Under the pieces are notes generated by a model. That model did no database searches. It worked only from the letters and a program-made list of their open reading frames with translations, and was not told the DNA's origin. Of a stretch of 64,000 nucleotides of DNA, positions 9,387-16,926 are shown in pieces. This DNA comes from Gammaproteobacteria bacterium (GTDB lineage: Bacteria > Pseudomonadota > Gammaproteobacteria > DSM-19610), in assembly GCA_026197075.1 (NCBI GenBank), contig JAPHQV010000027.1, forward strand, positions 1 through 64,000, read 5' to 3'. How positions within the stretch are numbered: the first letter of the stretch is position 1; each line of letters starts with the position of its first letter. A program made the position numbers and the translations under genes.

Positions 9387-10362
9387 GCTGGCTCTCCGCC
9401 AACCGCCTGACGGACCGGGCCACCAGTTCCACGGCTTCCATGGGCACCTCACCCACCGCCGTCACCTGGTAGTCGCCCGCCAGGGTACCGAAGGCATTGA
9501 CGGCGCCACGGCGGGATCCACCCTCGATGACGTCCTCATCGGAGCCGGCCGGCTCGATATAAACGGAAATCGTTGCCAGGCCATCACCATATACCAGGTG
9601 CTCCAGCTGGTCGAAGTGGTCGGGACTGGTATAGCGGTTGTGGTGCTTGAGCTGGAAGCCCGGCGGCAGCTCGCCGATCTCCCAGTGCAGGTCCGACAGA
9701 TCCACCGCCGCCCCGGGACCTTCGTCACGGTGATCCTTCCAGGTGAAATCCTGGCCACTGAGGGCGGGTTGCAGATCACTGTCGGGAATCGTGGCGGGTA
9801 ACTCCAGCTCCGTGAACATCATCTGTTCGACCGTGCGTCCCTGCTCGTCCTGCACCATGGATTTCAGCATCAGGTCGCTTTCCACGTCCAGCCACAGGCG
9901 GTGGCCGTAGCGGTACGGGTCGCGGGGCTGCACCGCGATCACCCGCGCCAGGCGTCCGATGACCCGGTCCTCGCCATCGACCCGGATTTCGTAGTAACGG
10001 GTCAGACGCTCGAGGTCCTGCAGCCATTTGCTGCGCAGGGGGCTGCGCGGCTTGCTGGCGCGCACCATGACCGACTCCCGGTCGGGCAGTATGCAGGTGA
10101 CCTTCTCGTTGTCGCGTAACACCTCGCGCGCCACACCGGTCAGGGAATGGAGCCGCTCGCGCTCGCCGTCCTCGTCCCTGCGATGCACCACACGCATGGT
10201 TTCCATGCGGCCATTGTGCAGGTAGACGAAGGTACCGACGTAGTTGCGCTGCTGGACCGCCTGGGACATGCGATCCAGCCAGTGCAGGGCCTCGTCCTCC
10301 GCCGCCGGCAACCCTGCCGACAGGAGGCCCAGGAGCCCGAGCATCAGGAGCCTACTGATCAT
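9379..10362 (-). CDS. rseB: Sigma-E regulatory protein RseB (MucB)
   Basis: Periplasmic negative regulator that binds RseA and shields it from DegS-type cleavage; it senses mislocalised lipoproteins or LPS. The 327-aa protein has a signal peptide (about 1-21, ending GLPAAED), the N-terminal lipoprotein-binding-like domain (LDRMSQAVQQRNYVGTFVYL) and a C-terminal domain that contacts RseA. It overlaps rseA by 4 bases (ATGA), so RseA and RseB are made in step. Confidence 0.94.
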   Translation of the reverse strand: MISRLLMLGLLGLLSAGLPAAEDEALHWLDRMSQAVQQRNYVGTFVYLHNGRMETMRVVHRRDEDGERERLHSLTGVAREVLRDNEKVTCILPDRESVMVRASKPRSPLRSKWLQDLERLTRYYEIRVDGEDRVIGRLARVIAVQPRDPYRYGHRLWLDVESDLMLKSMVQDEQGRTVEQMMFTELELPATIPDSDLQPALSGQDFTWKDHRDEGPGAAVDLSDLHWEIGELPPGFQLKHHNRYTSPDHFDQLEHLVYGDGLATISVYIEPAGSDEDVIEGGSRRGAVNAFGTLAGDYQVTAVGEVPMEAVELVARSVRRLAESQHD

Positions 10363-10907
10363 TCATTCCCACTGTCGTAGCCGACGATGCGCACATAGGG
10401 CAACACGCCCTGCACGCCGCTGCTGGCGGCGTACTCGTTATGCTGTACCAGGTAGCCGTTGAGGCGGCCGCCCGCCGGCGCGGGCCGGCGTTCCCACACC
10501 TCCCCGCTGGCCACCAGTTCGGTGGCGGGCAGTCCCGCGCTGGCCACCTGGGGCGTCGACGAGCCGGTGGTACCAGGGTCCACGTTCTGCAGGGCCAGCA
10601 CCGCCACCAGGGCCACGGAGGCGGCCACCGCCACTCCCGCCAGAGGCTTGGCCAACCGCAGCCAGGGTCCCGACCGGGCCTGGTAGGCCGGTTCCGCCTC
10701 GATGGCATGCATGACCCGGTCCACGAAGCGGCCGTCCACCGGCATGGCCACCCGGTTGTTCAGTACATCCCGCATCAGCTGATAACGGCCCAGGCACTCA
10801 CGCAGACCGCCATCCCGCGCCAGCCGCTCCAGCAGCAGGGCGTGTTCGGCGGCGGGCAGTTCGTCGTCCACCAGGGCGGACAGTTGTTCCTGTAGGCTTT
10901 GTGTCAT
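10359..10907 (-). CDS. rseA: Anti-sigma-E factor RseA (MucA)
   Basis: Single-span inner-membrane anti-sigma factor that holds sigma-E inactive until proteolysis on envelope stress. The 182-aa product begins MTQSLQEQLSALVDDELP, the usual N-terminal sigma-binding start, has one membrane span (about 93-110, PLAGVAVAASVALVAVLA) and a periplasmic RseB-binding tail. The ATG at 10907 has GGGAG upstream; the frame stays open 34 codons further but that part overlaps rpoE. The start is 5 bases from the rpoE stop. Confidence 0.93.
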   Translation of the reverse strand: MTQSLQEQLSALVDDELPAAEHALLLERLARDGGLRECLGRYQLMRDVLNNRVAMPVDGRFVDRVMHAIEAEPAYQARSGPWLRLAKPLAGVAVAASVALVAVLALQNVDPGTTGSSTPQVASAGLPATELVASGEVWERRPAPAGGRLNGYLVQHNEYAASSGVQGVLPYVRIVGYDSGNE

Positions 10908-10912
10908 GTCAT

Positions 10913-11503
10913 TTACTCCCCGGCATGGCCCGAAAGCAGGGGCCGGATCCGGTTGTCGATGGCCTCGCGGGCCCGGAAGATCCGCGAACGCACCGTCCCG
11001 ACGGGACATTCCATGGTGGTGGCGATTTCCTCGTAACTCATGCCTTCCAGCTCCCGCAGGGTAATGGCCGTGCGCAGATCCTCCGGCAGGGCGTCGATGG
11101 CCTGGATGATGGTGCTCTGGATCTCATCCCGGAGCAGCAGCCCCTCCGGGGTATCCTGCTCCTTGAGACTGTCCACACCGTCGTACTGTTCCGCGTCCCG
11201 CGCATCGATGTCGTCCCCGGGGGGGCGGCGTCCCTGGGCCACCAGATGGTTCTTCGCCGTATTGATGGCGATCCGGTACAGCCAGGTGTAAAAGGCGCTG
11301 TCACCCCGAAAGGACGGCAGGGCGCGATAGGCCTTGATAAAGGCCTCCTGGGAGACATCCAGTACCTCGCTGGGGTCGTGGATGTAGCGGGCGATGACTT
11401 TGCCGAGGCGGTGCTGGTACTTGCGCACCAGAACATCGAAGGCCGTCTTGTCGCCGCGCTGAACCCGCTCCACCAGCTCCTGATCAACACTGCGTTCGCC
11501 CAT
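10913..11503 (-). CDS. rpoE: RNA polymerase sigma factor sigma-E (AlgU/RpoE)
   Basis: ECF sigma factor for the envelope stress regulon. The 196-aa protein has region 2 (about 25-95: DVLVRKYQHRLGKVIARYI, EVLDVSQEAFIKAYRALPSF, FYTWLYRIAINTAKNHL) and region 4 (about 135-185: LPEDLRTAITLRELEGMSYE, EIATTMECPVGTVRSRIFRA). The ATG has AGGAG 10 bases upstream. It heads the rpoE-rseABC-mucD operon and is divergent from nadB, as in Pseudomonas. A promoter fitting its own consensus lies at 11556-11582. Confidence 0.97.
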   Translation of the reverse strand: MGERSVDQELVERVQRGDKTAFDVLVRKYQHRLGKVIARYIHDPSEVLDVSQEAFIKAYRALPSFRGDSAFYTWLYRIAINTAKNHLVAQGRRPPGDDIDARDAEQYDGVDSLKEQDTPEGLLLRDEIQSTIIQAIDALPEDLRTAITLRELEGMSYEEIATTMECPVGTVRSRIFRAREAIDNRIRPLLSGHAGE

Positions 11504-11555
11504 CCGGGCCTGTCTCCTTTCACAACCCGGATGCCGTCAATCGTCGCTCAGCAGC

Positions 11556-11582
11556 GTAGACCACGTCCGCCGGGGATAGTTC
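11556..11582 (-). promoter_or_regulatory. Putative sigma-E-dependent rpoE promoter
   Basis: On the minus strand, GAACTA (11582-11577) is followed after 16 bases by TCTAC (11560-11556). The known RpoE/AlgU consensus is GAACTT, 16-17 bases, TCTGA, so both boxes and the spacing fit. Transcription would start near 11549, about 45 bases before the rpoE ATG. This predicts autoregulation. Confidence 0.6.
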
Positions 11583-11611
11583 GCCAGGATGTCTCTATTA
11601 AGGTAAGGTAG

Positions 11612-11650
11612 GCGCGCGGCAGCCGGGACCAAGCCCCGGCTGCCGCGCGC
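11612..11650. repeat. GC-rich stem-loop between rpoE and nadB
   Basis: Perfect 16-bp arms (11612-11627 GCGCGCGGCAGCCGGG and 11635-11650) with a 7-base loop. It lies in the divergent rpoE-nadB spacer, in the nadB leader side. There is no U-run and no gene ends here, so it is not an ordinary terminator; it may be a leader hairpin or protein-binding palindrome. Confidence 0.55.
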
Positions 11651-11690
11651 GAGGCGTCAACATACCCGATTTGCCCGGCAGCCACCACCG

Positions 11691-13337
11691 ATGCAGCAGC
11701 AACGAGACTACGACGTACTGATTATTGGCAGCGGGGCCGCGGGCTTGAGCTGCGCCCTGCGCCTGCCCGGCGAGCTGCGGGTGGCGGTGCTGTCCAAGGG
11801 TCCGCTGCGCGAGGGCAGCACCTTCTACGCCCAGGGCGGGGTGTCCGCCGTGCTGGACCAGGACGACTCCGTCGATGCCCATATTGCCGACACCATGGCC
11901 GCCGGAGCGGGTCTCTGTGACCCGGCGGCGGTACGCTACACCGTGGAACATGGCGCCGCCGCCATCGGCTGGCTGATCGACCTGGGTGTGCCCTTTACCC
12001 GCGAGGAGAAGGCCGACGGTCGCCAGGACTACCATCTCACCCGCGAGGGCGGCCACCGCCACCGACGCGTGATCCACGCGGCCGACGCCACCGGCAAGGC
12101 CATCGAAAACAGCCTGGAGGCGGAGACCCGCCGGCGCGAGAACATCGACCTCTACGAACGGCACATCGCCGTCGACCTGATCACCAGCGCCAAGCTGGGC
12201 CTGCAGGACCCGCGCTGTCTGGGGGCCTATGTGCTGGACCGGGAGAGCGGCCACGTGGAGGTTTTCCGCGCCCGCAGCCTGGTGCTGGCCTCCGGCGGGG
12301 CCAGCAAGGTCTACCTCTATACCAGCAACCCGGATACCGCCAGCGGCGATGGCATCGCCATGGCCTGGCGCGCCGGCTGCCGGGTGGCCAACCTGGAATT
12401 CAACCAGTTCCATCCCACCTGCCTGTACCATCCCCTGGCCAAGTCCTTCCTGATCACCGAGGCGGTGCGCGGCGAGGGCGGGCGGCTGCTGCTGCCCGAC
12501 GGCACCCGTTTCATGCCGCGATTCCATCCCCAGGGCGAACTGGCGCCGCGCGATATCGTCGCCCGCGCCATCGACCACGAGATGAAGCGCCTGGGGATCG
12601 ACCATGTGCTGCTGGACATCAGCCACAAGCCGGCCGCGTTCATCACCGAGCACTTCCCCACCGTGTATGGCCGCTGCCTGGAACTGGGCATGGACATGAC
12701 GAAGGAACCGATCCCGGTGGTACCCGCCGCCCACTACACCTGTGGTGGCATCCGCACCGACCTGCACGGGCGCACCGATGTGCCCGGCCTGTACGCAATC
12801 GGAGAGTGCGCCCATACCGGCCTGCACGGCGCCAACCGCATGGCCAGCAACTCGCTGCTGGAATGCCTGGTATTCGCCCAGGCCGCCAGCGAGGACATCC
12901 ACGCACGGCTGGCCGGCATCCCGCTGCCGCCGGACCTGCCGTCCTGGGACGAATCACGGGTCACGGATTCCGACGAGGAGGTGGTGGTCAGCCACAACTG
13001 GGACGAGCTGCGGCGGTTCATGTGGGACTACGTGGGCATCGTGCGTACCGACAAGCGCCTCCAGCGGGCGCGCCGGCGCGTCGAGCTGCTACAGCAGGAA
13101 ATACTGGAATACTATAGTAATTTCCGGGTAAGCAATGACCTGCTGGAGCTGCGCAACCTGGTCCAGGTGGCGGAATTGATCATTCGCTCGGCCCAGTCGC
13201 GCAAGGAAAGCCGCGGCCTGCACTACACCCTCGACTACCCGGAGGCCGATACCCGCCACCCGCCGCGGGACACGGTACTGGTACCCGACGCCCCGGCCTT
13301 GGAAACCGCGCCGGAAGTCGTGCAAGGCCACCTGTAG
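11691..13337 (+). CDS. nadB: L-aspartate oxidase
   Basis: FAD enzyme that oxidises L-aspartate to iminoaspartate, the first step of de novo NAD synthesis; it can use oxygen or fumarate as acceptor. The 548-aa protein has the N-terminal dinucleotide motif [15 protein letters not shown] (about 9-23), the [11 protein letters not shown] segment, the HPTCLYHP and TEAVRGEGG catalytic region shared with the succinate dehydrogenase flavoprotein family, and [10 protein letters not shown]. The ATG at 11691 gives the family's usual short N-terminus; its ribosome site is weak. It is divergent from rpoE as in Pseudomonas. Confidence 0.96.
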   Translation: MQQQRDYDVLIIGSGAAGLSCALRLPGELRVAVLSKGPLREGSTFYAQGGVSAVLDQDDSVDAHIADTMAAGAGLCDPAAVRYTVEHGAAAIGWLIDLGVPFTREEKADGRQDYHLTREGGHRHRRVIHAADATGKAIENSLEAETRRRENIDLYERHIAVDLITSAKLGLQDPRCLGAYVLDRESGHVEVFRARSLVLASGGASKVYLYTSNPDTASGDGIAMAWRAGCRVANLEFNQFHPTCLYHPLAKSFLITEAVRGEGGRLLLPDGTRFMPRFHPQGELAPRDIVARAIDHEMKRLGIDHVLLDISHKPAAFITEHFPTVYGRCLELGMDMTKEPIPVVPAAHYTCGGIRTDLHGRTDVPGLYAIGECAHTGLHGANRMASNSLLECLVFAQAASEDIHARLAGIPLPPDLPSWDESRVTDSDEEVVVSHNWDELRRFMWDYVGIVRTDKRLQRARRRVELLQQEILEYYSNFRVSNDLLELRNLVQVAELIIRSAQSRKESRGLHYTLDYPEADTRHPPRDTVLVPDAPALETAPEVVQGHL

Positions 13338-13344
13338 GAGCGGG

Positions 13345-13614
13345 TCACCCCGTGGTGAAATCCGCCGGCGGCTCCAGGTCCACCGCCTCGCATTCCACCG
13401 CGGTCACCCGCGCCGCCGGCGGGCCCACCCACAGCCACTCACGCAGGACCGCCAGGTCCTTGTCCGGGCCACAGGCCAGCACCTCCACCGAGCCGTCGTC
13501 CAGGTTGCGGGCATGACCGCAGAGGCCCAGCTCGCGTGCCTGCTTGCGGGTGGAGGCGCGAAAGAACACACCCTGCACCCGGCCACTGACCCGGCAACGC
13601 AGGCAGCGGGTCAT
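13345..13614 (-). CDS. Acylphosphatase
   Basis: Small cytoplasmic hydrolase for carboxyl-phosphate bonds such as acetyl phosphate (89 aa). It has the substrate loop RVSGRVQGVFFRAST with the catalytic Arg and the downstream catalytic Asn in HARNLDDGSVEV. Two extra N-terminal cysteines (RCLRC) are unusual but outside the active site. Its start overlaps the HlyD-like gene stop by 4 bases, placing it at the end of a five-gene overlapping operon; its stop is 7 bases from the converging nadB stop. Confidence 0.92.
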   Translation of the reverse strand: MTRCLRCRVSGRVQGVFFRASTRKQARELGLCGHARNLDDGSVEVLACGPDKDLAVLREWLWVGPPAARVTAVECEAVDLEPPADFTTG

Positions 13615-14381
13615 GGCAGGCGGATACTGGCCGCCATGCCCGGACGCAGGTTCCGCTCCGCCGGGGCGTCAAAAGCCACCACCAGGGCATAACGCGGCAG
13701 ACCCTCCCCTGCCAGCGGCTGCCAGCCCAGCGTCTGCACCTTGGCATCGTAGCGCTGCCCGGCCACCAGGACTTCCAGGCTCATGCCCGGCTGGATGCGC
13801 GGCAGGATCTCCGAAGTCAGTTCGGCACGTGCCCGCCACTGGCCCTCCTGGGCCAGTTCCAGCAGGGGCATGGGCTGTTCGTGGCTGACCACGGCCTGGC
13901 CCGGTTGCACCATGACGAGCACTACCCGCCCGTCCCAGGGCGCCCGCAGGATGCGCTGGTCGCGGAGCTGTTGCAGCTCGGCCTGCCGCGAGCGCGCGGC
14001 CATCAGCCGGGTACGGGCCTCGGCCAGGGCGATATCCGCCAGTTGCAGCTCATGTTCCGCCAACAGGGTGCGGTCGTAGAGTTCCCGGGTCCGGTCCCGT
14101 TCCCGCTCGGCCTCGGCCAGCCGTACCTCGGCCTCCTCGATCCCCGCCCCGGCCTCCGCCAGATGGGCCTCCAGTGCCCGGCTATCGAGACGCAGCAGTT
14201 CCTGGCCGGCCTGCACCATCTCCCCGGCGCTCACGTGCACCCGCTGTACCAGGCCCGATTCCGGTGTGGCAATCACCAGGTGCCGCCCCCAGTCCAACTG
14301 CGCCGGAAGCTCCTCGGCCTGCACCAGGCCCGTATGCCACAGGCAGGTGCCCAGCAACAATCCGCGCATCCAACTACTCAT
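13611..14381 (-). CDS. HlyD/RND-type periplasmic adaptor protein
   Basis: Periplasmic adaptor of a tripartite export system, 256 aa. It has a signal peptide (MSSWMRGLLLGTCLWHTGLV and on, cut near VQA), a biotinyl-lipoyl-like half (ESGLVQRVHVSAGEMVQAGQ), a long helical hairpin (about 65-130, rich in Ala/Glu/Arg), the second lipoyl half (RILRAPWDGRVVLVMVQPGQ) and a beta-barrel. The ATG at 14381 has AGGGG 6 bases upstream; an ATG two codons earlier is too close to it. It overlaps the TolC-like gene by 8 bases. No ABC, RND or MFS pump is adjacent, so the inner-membrane partner is unknown. Confidence 0.85.
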   Translation of the reverse strand: MSSWMRGLLLGTCLWHTGLVQAEELPAQLDWGRHLVIATPESGLVQRVHVSAGEMVQAGQELLRLDSRALEAHLAEAGAGIEEAEVRLAEAERERDRTRELYDRTLLAEHELQLADIALAEARTRLMAARSRQAELQQLRDQRILRAPWDGRVVLVMVQPGQAVVSHEQPMPLLELAQEGQWRARAELTSEILPRIQPGMSLEVLVAGQRYDAKVQTLGWQPLAGEGLPRYALVVAFDAPAERNLRPGMAASIRLP

Positions 14382-15690
14382 TCGCATCCCCTCCGCGCAG
14401 CGGACTCCAGTCCGGATTATCGGTCAACATGGCCAGTCGCGCCCAGGCCAGGGCCAGCTCGTATTCATTGCGGGCCTGGCGCAGGCGCATTTCGGAAAAC
14501 CGCACCATGGCATCACCCAGGTCGCTGGTGAATTCCATTTCGTACTCGGTCCGTTTCTGATCCAGCTCCAGGTCGCGGAATTCCGTATTGACCCGCACCT
14601 CCTCCCGTTGCACCTGCAACAGCTGAATCTCCTGCAGCAACTCGAACAACTGCTGCCTCAGCGCCCACTCGGCTTCCAGCAGGGCCGCCTCGGTGGCGCG
14701 CAAATCGGCCCGCGCCAGGGCGCTGTCGGCGGCCACGCGACCTCCAGTGCCCAAGGGAATTTCCAGGCGCAGTTCCGCTTCCAGGTCGTCATCGGAACCG
14801 GTCTGGCGATAATATTCACCTGCCGCCAGGCTGCCGCTGAGCACCGGCCGGCCACCGCTGCGGGCCGCCGCCAACCGTTGCCGACCCGCGGCCACCTCGG
14901 CGCGCAGGGCCAGCAAGCGAGGATTGCGAGCCAGGGTGACGGCCTCGATTTCCTCCAACTCCGGCGCGGGACGACCGTTGCCGGGGAAGTACGGCTGCAC
15001 CAGCGTCGAAGACAGTTTGCCGGGTTGTGCCAGGGCCTGGGCAAGTCGGGCGCGGCTGTTGCGCTGTTCGATCTGGGCACGGTGACGATCGAGCCGCACC
15101 TTCTGGTACACGCTCTCCAGGCCCAGTAACTCCACGTCGCTCATCTGTCCCAGCTCATGGCGATTACGGGCGCGATCGGTGCGCACATAGGCAATGGCCA
15201 TGGCCTCGTCCTGCACCTGGAAGGCGAAATCCGCGAGCCGCACCTCCAGGAAACGCGCCATCACGTCCAGACTACGTTGCTGGCGTACCGCCTCCAGGTG
15301 ATGGTCCAGTCCCGTACTGGACGCCTCGGCAGCCGCCACCCGGGCGCGGGTCTGGCCGAAATCATAGAGTCTGCGGTTCAGTTGCAGGCGAATGTCGGAA
15401 TCGTTGCGGGTATCGCGGAGCTGCCGCCCCAGCTCGGAAGGCTCCACGGCCCGGGCGCGGGCCAGCAGGGACACCTCGGTACCGTAGCGGGATTCCGCCA
15501 GCTGGCGCTCCGCCTCGGCGGCCTCCTGGCGCGCCTGGGCCAGCAACAGTTCGGGATGAAGACCCTGGCTGTGCGCCAGCGCGGCCTCCAGGGTGAGGGG
15601 ATCGGGAAGCTCCTGCGCCAGCGCCCCGGCCAGCCACAGGACCAGGGTGACGGTGCCAAACGCCGTCAGGGGTAGACGTGCCCCGCTCAT
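14374..15690 (-). CDS. TolC family outer-membrane efflux protein
   Basis: Outer-membrane channel-tunnel protein, 438 aa. It has a signal peptide (about 1-25, ending GALAQ), then two tandem OEP repeats (about 30-225 and 235-430), each with long helices (LLLAQARQEAAEAERQLAES, LLALRAEVAAGRQRLAAARS) and short strands such as DIRLQLNRRLYDFGQTRARV. The start overlaps the thioredoxin-like gene stop by 4 bases and the end overlaps the HlyD-like gene, so the tunnel and adaptor are co-translated with two thiol-redox proteins. The exported substrate is unknown. Confidence 0.87.
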   Translation of the reverse strand: MSGARLPLTAFGTVTLVLWLAGALAQELPDPLTLEAALAHSQGLHPELLLAQARQEAAEAERQLAESRYGTEVSLLARARAVEPSELGRQLRDTRNDSDIRLQLNRRLYDFGQTRARVAAAEASSTGLDHHLEAVRQQRSLDVMARFLEVRLADFAFQVQDEAMAIAYVRTDRARNRHELGQMSDVELLGLESVYQKVRLDRHRAQIEQRNSRARLAQALAQPGKLSSTLVQPYFPGNGRPAPELEEIEAVTLARNPRLLALRAEVAAGRQRLAAARSGGRPVLSGSLAAGEYYRQTGSDDDLEAELRLEIPLGTGGRVAADSALARADLRATEAALLEAEWALRQQLFELLQEIQLLQVQREEVRVNTEFRDLELDQKRTEYEMEFTSDLGDAMVRFSEMRLRQARNEYELALAWARLAMLTDNPDWSPLRGGDANE

Positions 15691-16223
15691 GGCCGGGCAG
15701 TCTGTCCGCGCTCGCGCTTGTAGCGGGTGAAGGGCATGTCCTGGTAATGACCCTCGGACACGTACTCGCCCAGCCAGAGGAATTCATCCACACCGGAGGT
15801 GGCCCCGGTAAAACGGGCCACAGGTTCGCCCTCCAGGTTATAGAACTGGAATACGGGTGTGGCGCGCACCCGGTTTTGCTTGAAGGCGAAATCCTTCTCG
15901 CTCATGTGCTCGCCGTTGAAATCGATGATTTCCAGGTCACCGCCCACATCCACGACAAAACTCAGGAAGCGCTCGCGGTAAAAGTCCTGTACCCGGGGCT
16001 GATTGAGCACCGTCTGTTTCATGCGGTGACAGAAGGGGCACTCGTCCATTTCGAAAAACAGCAGAATGCCTTTCTTGCCCTCCTCCCGGGCACGGGCCAG
16101 CTCCTCGGGGAAATCCCCGAAACTCTGGTTGAAAAAGTGTTCAAGGGGGTCACGGGGTTCCTCGGCCAGGACCAGGAAACTCGCCAGCATGCCAATCCAC
16201 AACAGGTGTCGCCAGGTTTTCAT
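15687..16223 (-). CDS. Secreted thioredoxin-like protein (SoxW-type)
   Basis: Periplasmic thioredoxin-fold protein, 178 aa, with a signal peptide (about 1-20, ending LVLAEE), the redox pair in FFEMDECPFCHRMK (Cys-Pro-Phe-Cys, about residues 57-60) and the cis-proline region VRATPVFQFYNLEG. The family includes SoxW of sulfur oxidisers and YyaL/DsbD-gamma-like proteins. GGGAGG lies 6 bases upstream of the ATG. The start overlaps the TlpA-like gene stop by 1 base (TGATG). Its place next to TlpA suggests disulfide reduction or heme-protein maturation, but the target is unknown. Confidence 0.82.
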   Translation of the reverse strand: MKTWRHLLWIGMLASFLVLAEEPRDPLEHFFNQSFGDFPEELARAREEGKKGILLFFEMDECPFCHRMKQTVLNQPRVQDFYRERFLSFVVDVGGDLEIIDFNGEHMSEKDFAFKQNRVRATPVFQFYNLEGEPVARFTGATSGVDEFLWLGEYVSEGHYQDMPFTRYKRERGQTARP

Positions 16224-16726
16224 CAGGAACCTCCCTCACGCCGGTCGGAAGATTTCGCCTTGCGGGCCTCGATATAGGTTTCCAGCTGCTCGCCGGTGAT
16301 GGGGCCCACCTGGCGGGCCACGGCATGGCCCTCGGGATCGATCACGAAGGTGGTGGGCAGGCCGGGGATGGATCCCAGTGGCGAATCCGAGAAGGGATCG
16401 GCACGCAATATGGGGTAGGACACCATGTGTCGCGCAACAAAGGCCGTCAGCTGGTCAGTGCTGATGTCTTCGTAGTTGACCCCCACGACCACGGCCTCGC
16501 GATCCTTGTTACGTTCGTGAAAATCCACCAGGTCGGGGATTTCCTCCAGGCAAGGTGGGCACCAGGTGGCCCAGTAGTTCACCACCACCCATTTGCCGCG
16601 ATACTGTTCCAGGGAGTGCGATTCACCCTGCATGTCGGGCAATGCGAACTTCACGGGGGCCTCCGCCAGCACGGCAAAGGGCAAGATACAGGCCAGCAAC
16701 CACGCCGGCATCCAGTTGAACTTCAT
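16223..16726 (-). CDS. TlpA/ResA-like thiol-disulfide oxidoreductase
   Basis: Exported thioredoxin-fold protein, 167 aa, with a signal peptide (about 1-22) and the redox motif WATWCPPCLEEIPDL (Cys56 and Cys59), followed by the ISTDQLTAFVARH helix and GLPTTFVIDPEGH. Such proteins reduce periplasmic disulfides, often for cytochrome c maturation. The ATG at 16726 is chosen for the signal peptide and the GAGG upstream; the frame is open 43 codons further with no fitting start. It is the first gene of a minus-strand operon with the thioredoxin-like, TolC-like, HlyD-like and acylphosphatase genes. Confidence 0.86.
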   Translation of the reverse strand: MKFNWMPAWLLACILPFAVLAEAPVKFALPDMQGESHSLEQYRGKWVVVNYWATWCPPCLEEIPDLVDFHERNKDREAVVVGVNYEDISTDQLTAFVARHMVSYPILRADPFSDSPLGSIPGLPTTFVIDPEGHAVARQVGPITGEQLETYIEARKAKSSDRREGGS

Positions 16727-16850
16727 ACCAACCTCATTTGAAAGGGCAGGTGCCAGCACCAGCCTGCCACCATACCGGAAATTCCGCAATTCGTGCATGA
16801 TGTCCATCAAGGCTGATAAACAGCTCTTGCCGGCGGGATATTCCACGGCC

Positions 16851-16878
16851 TGCAATCAAAAGTCATGGAACTTATAAT
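16851..16878 (+). promoter_or_regulatory. Possible sigma-70 promoter of fumarase gene
   Basis: TATAAT at 16873-16878 is a perfect -10 box, 49 bases before the fumarase ATG. The -35 position, 16 bases upstream (TGCAAT, 16851-16856), is a poor match to TTGACA, so an activator or an overlapping site may be needed. Confidence 0.35.
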
Positions 16879-16926
16879 GAGACTCCATGAATGTGAAAAT
16901 TGTTCCCCAGGCAAGGCCGTGACACC

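Noticed and set aside
11612-11650. Rho-independent terminator in the rpoE-nadB spacer
   Set aside because: No U-run on either side and no gene ends here; kept as an unexplained stem-loop.
11598-12902. A 434-codon minus-strand open frame
   Set aside because: Antisense to nadB, and it would cross the rpoE-nadB stem-loop; no motif.
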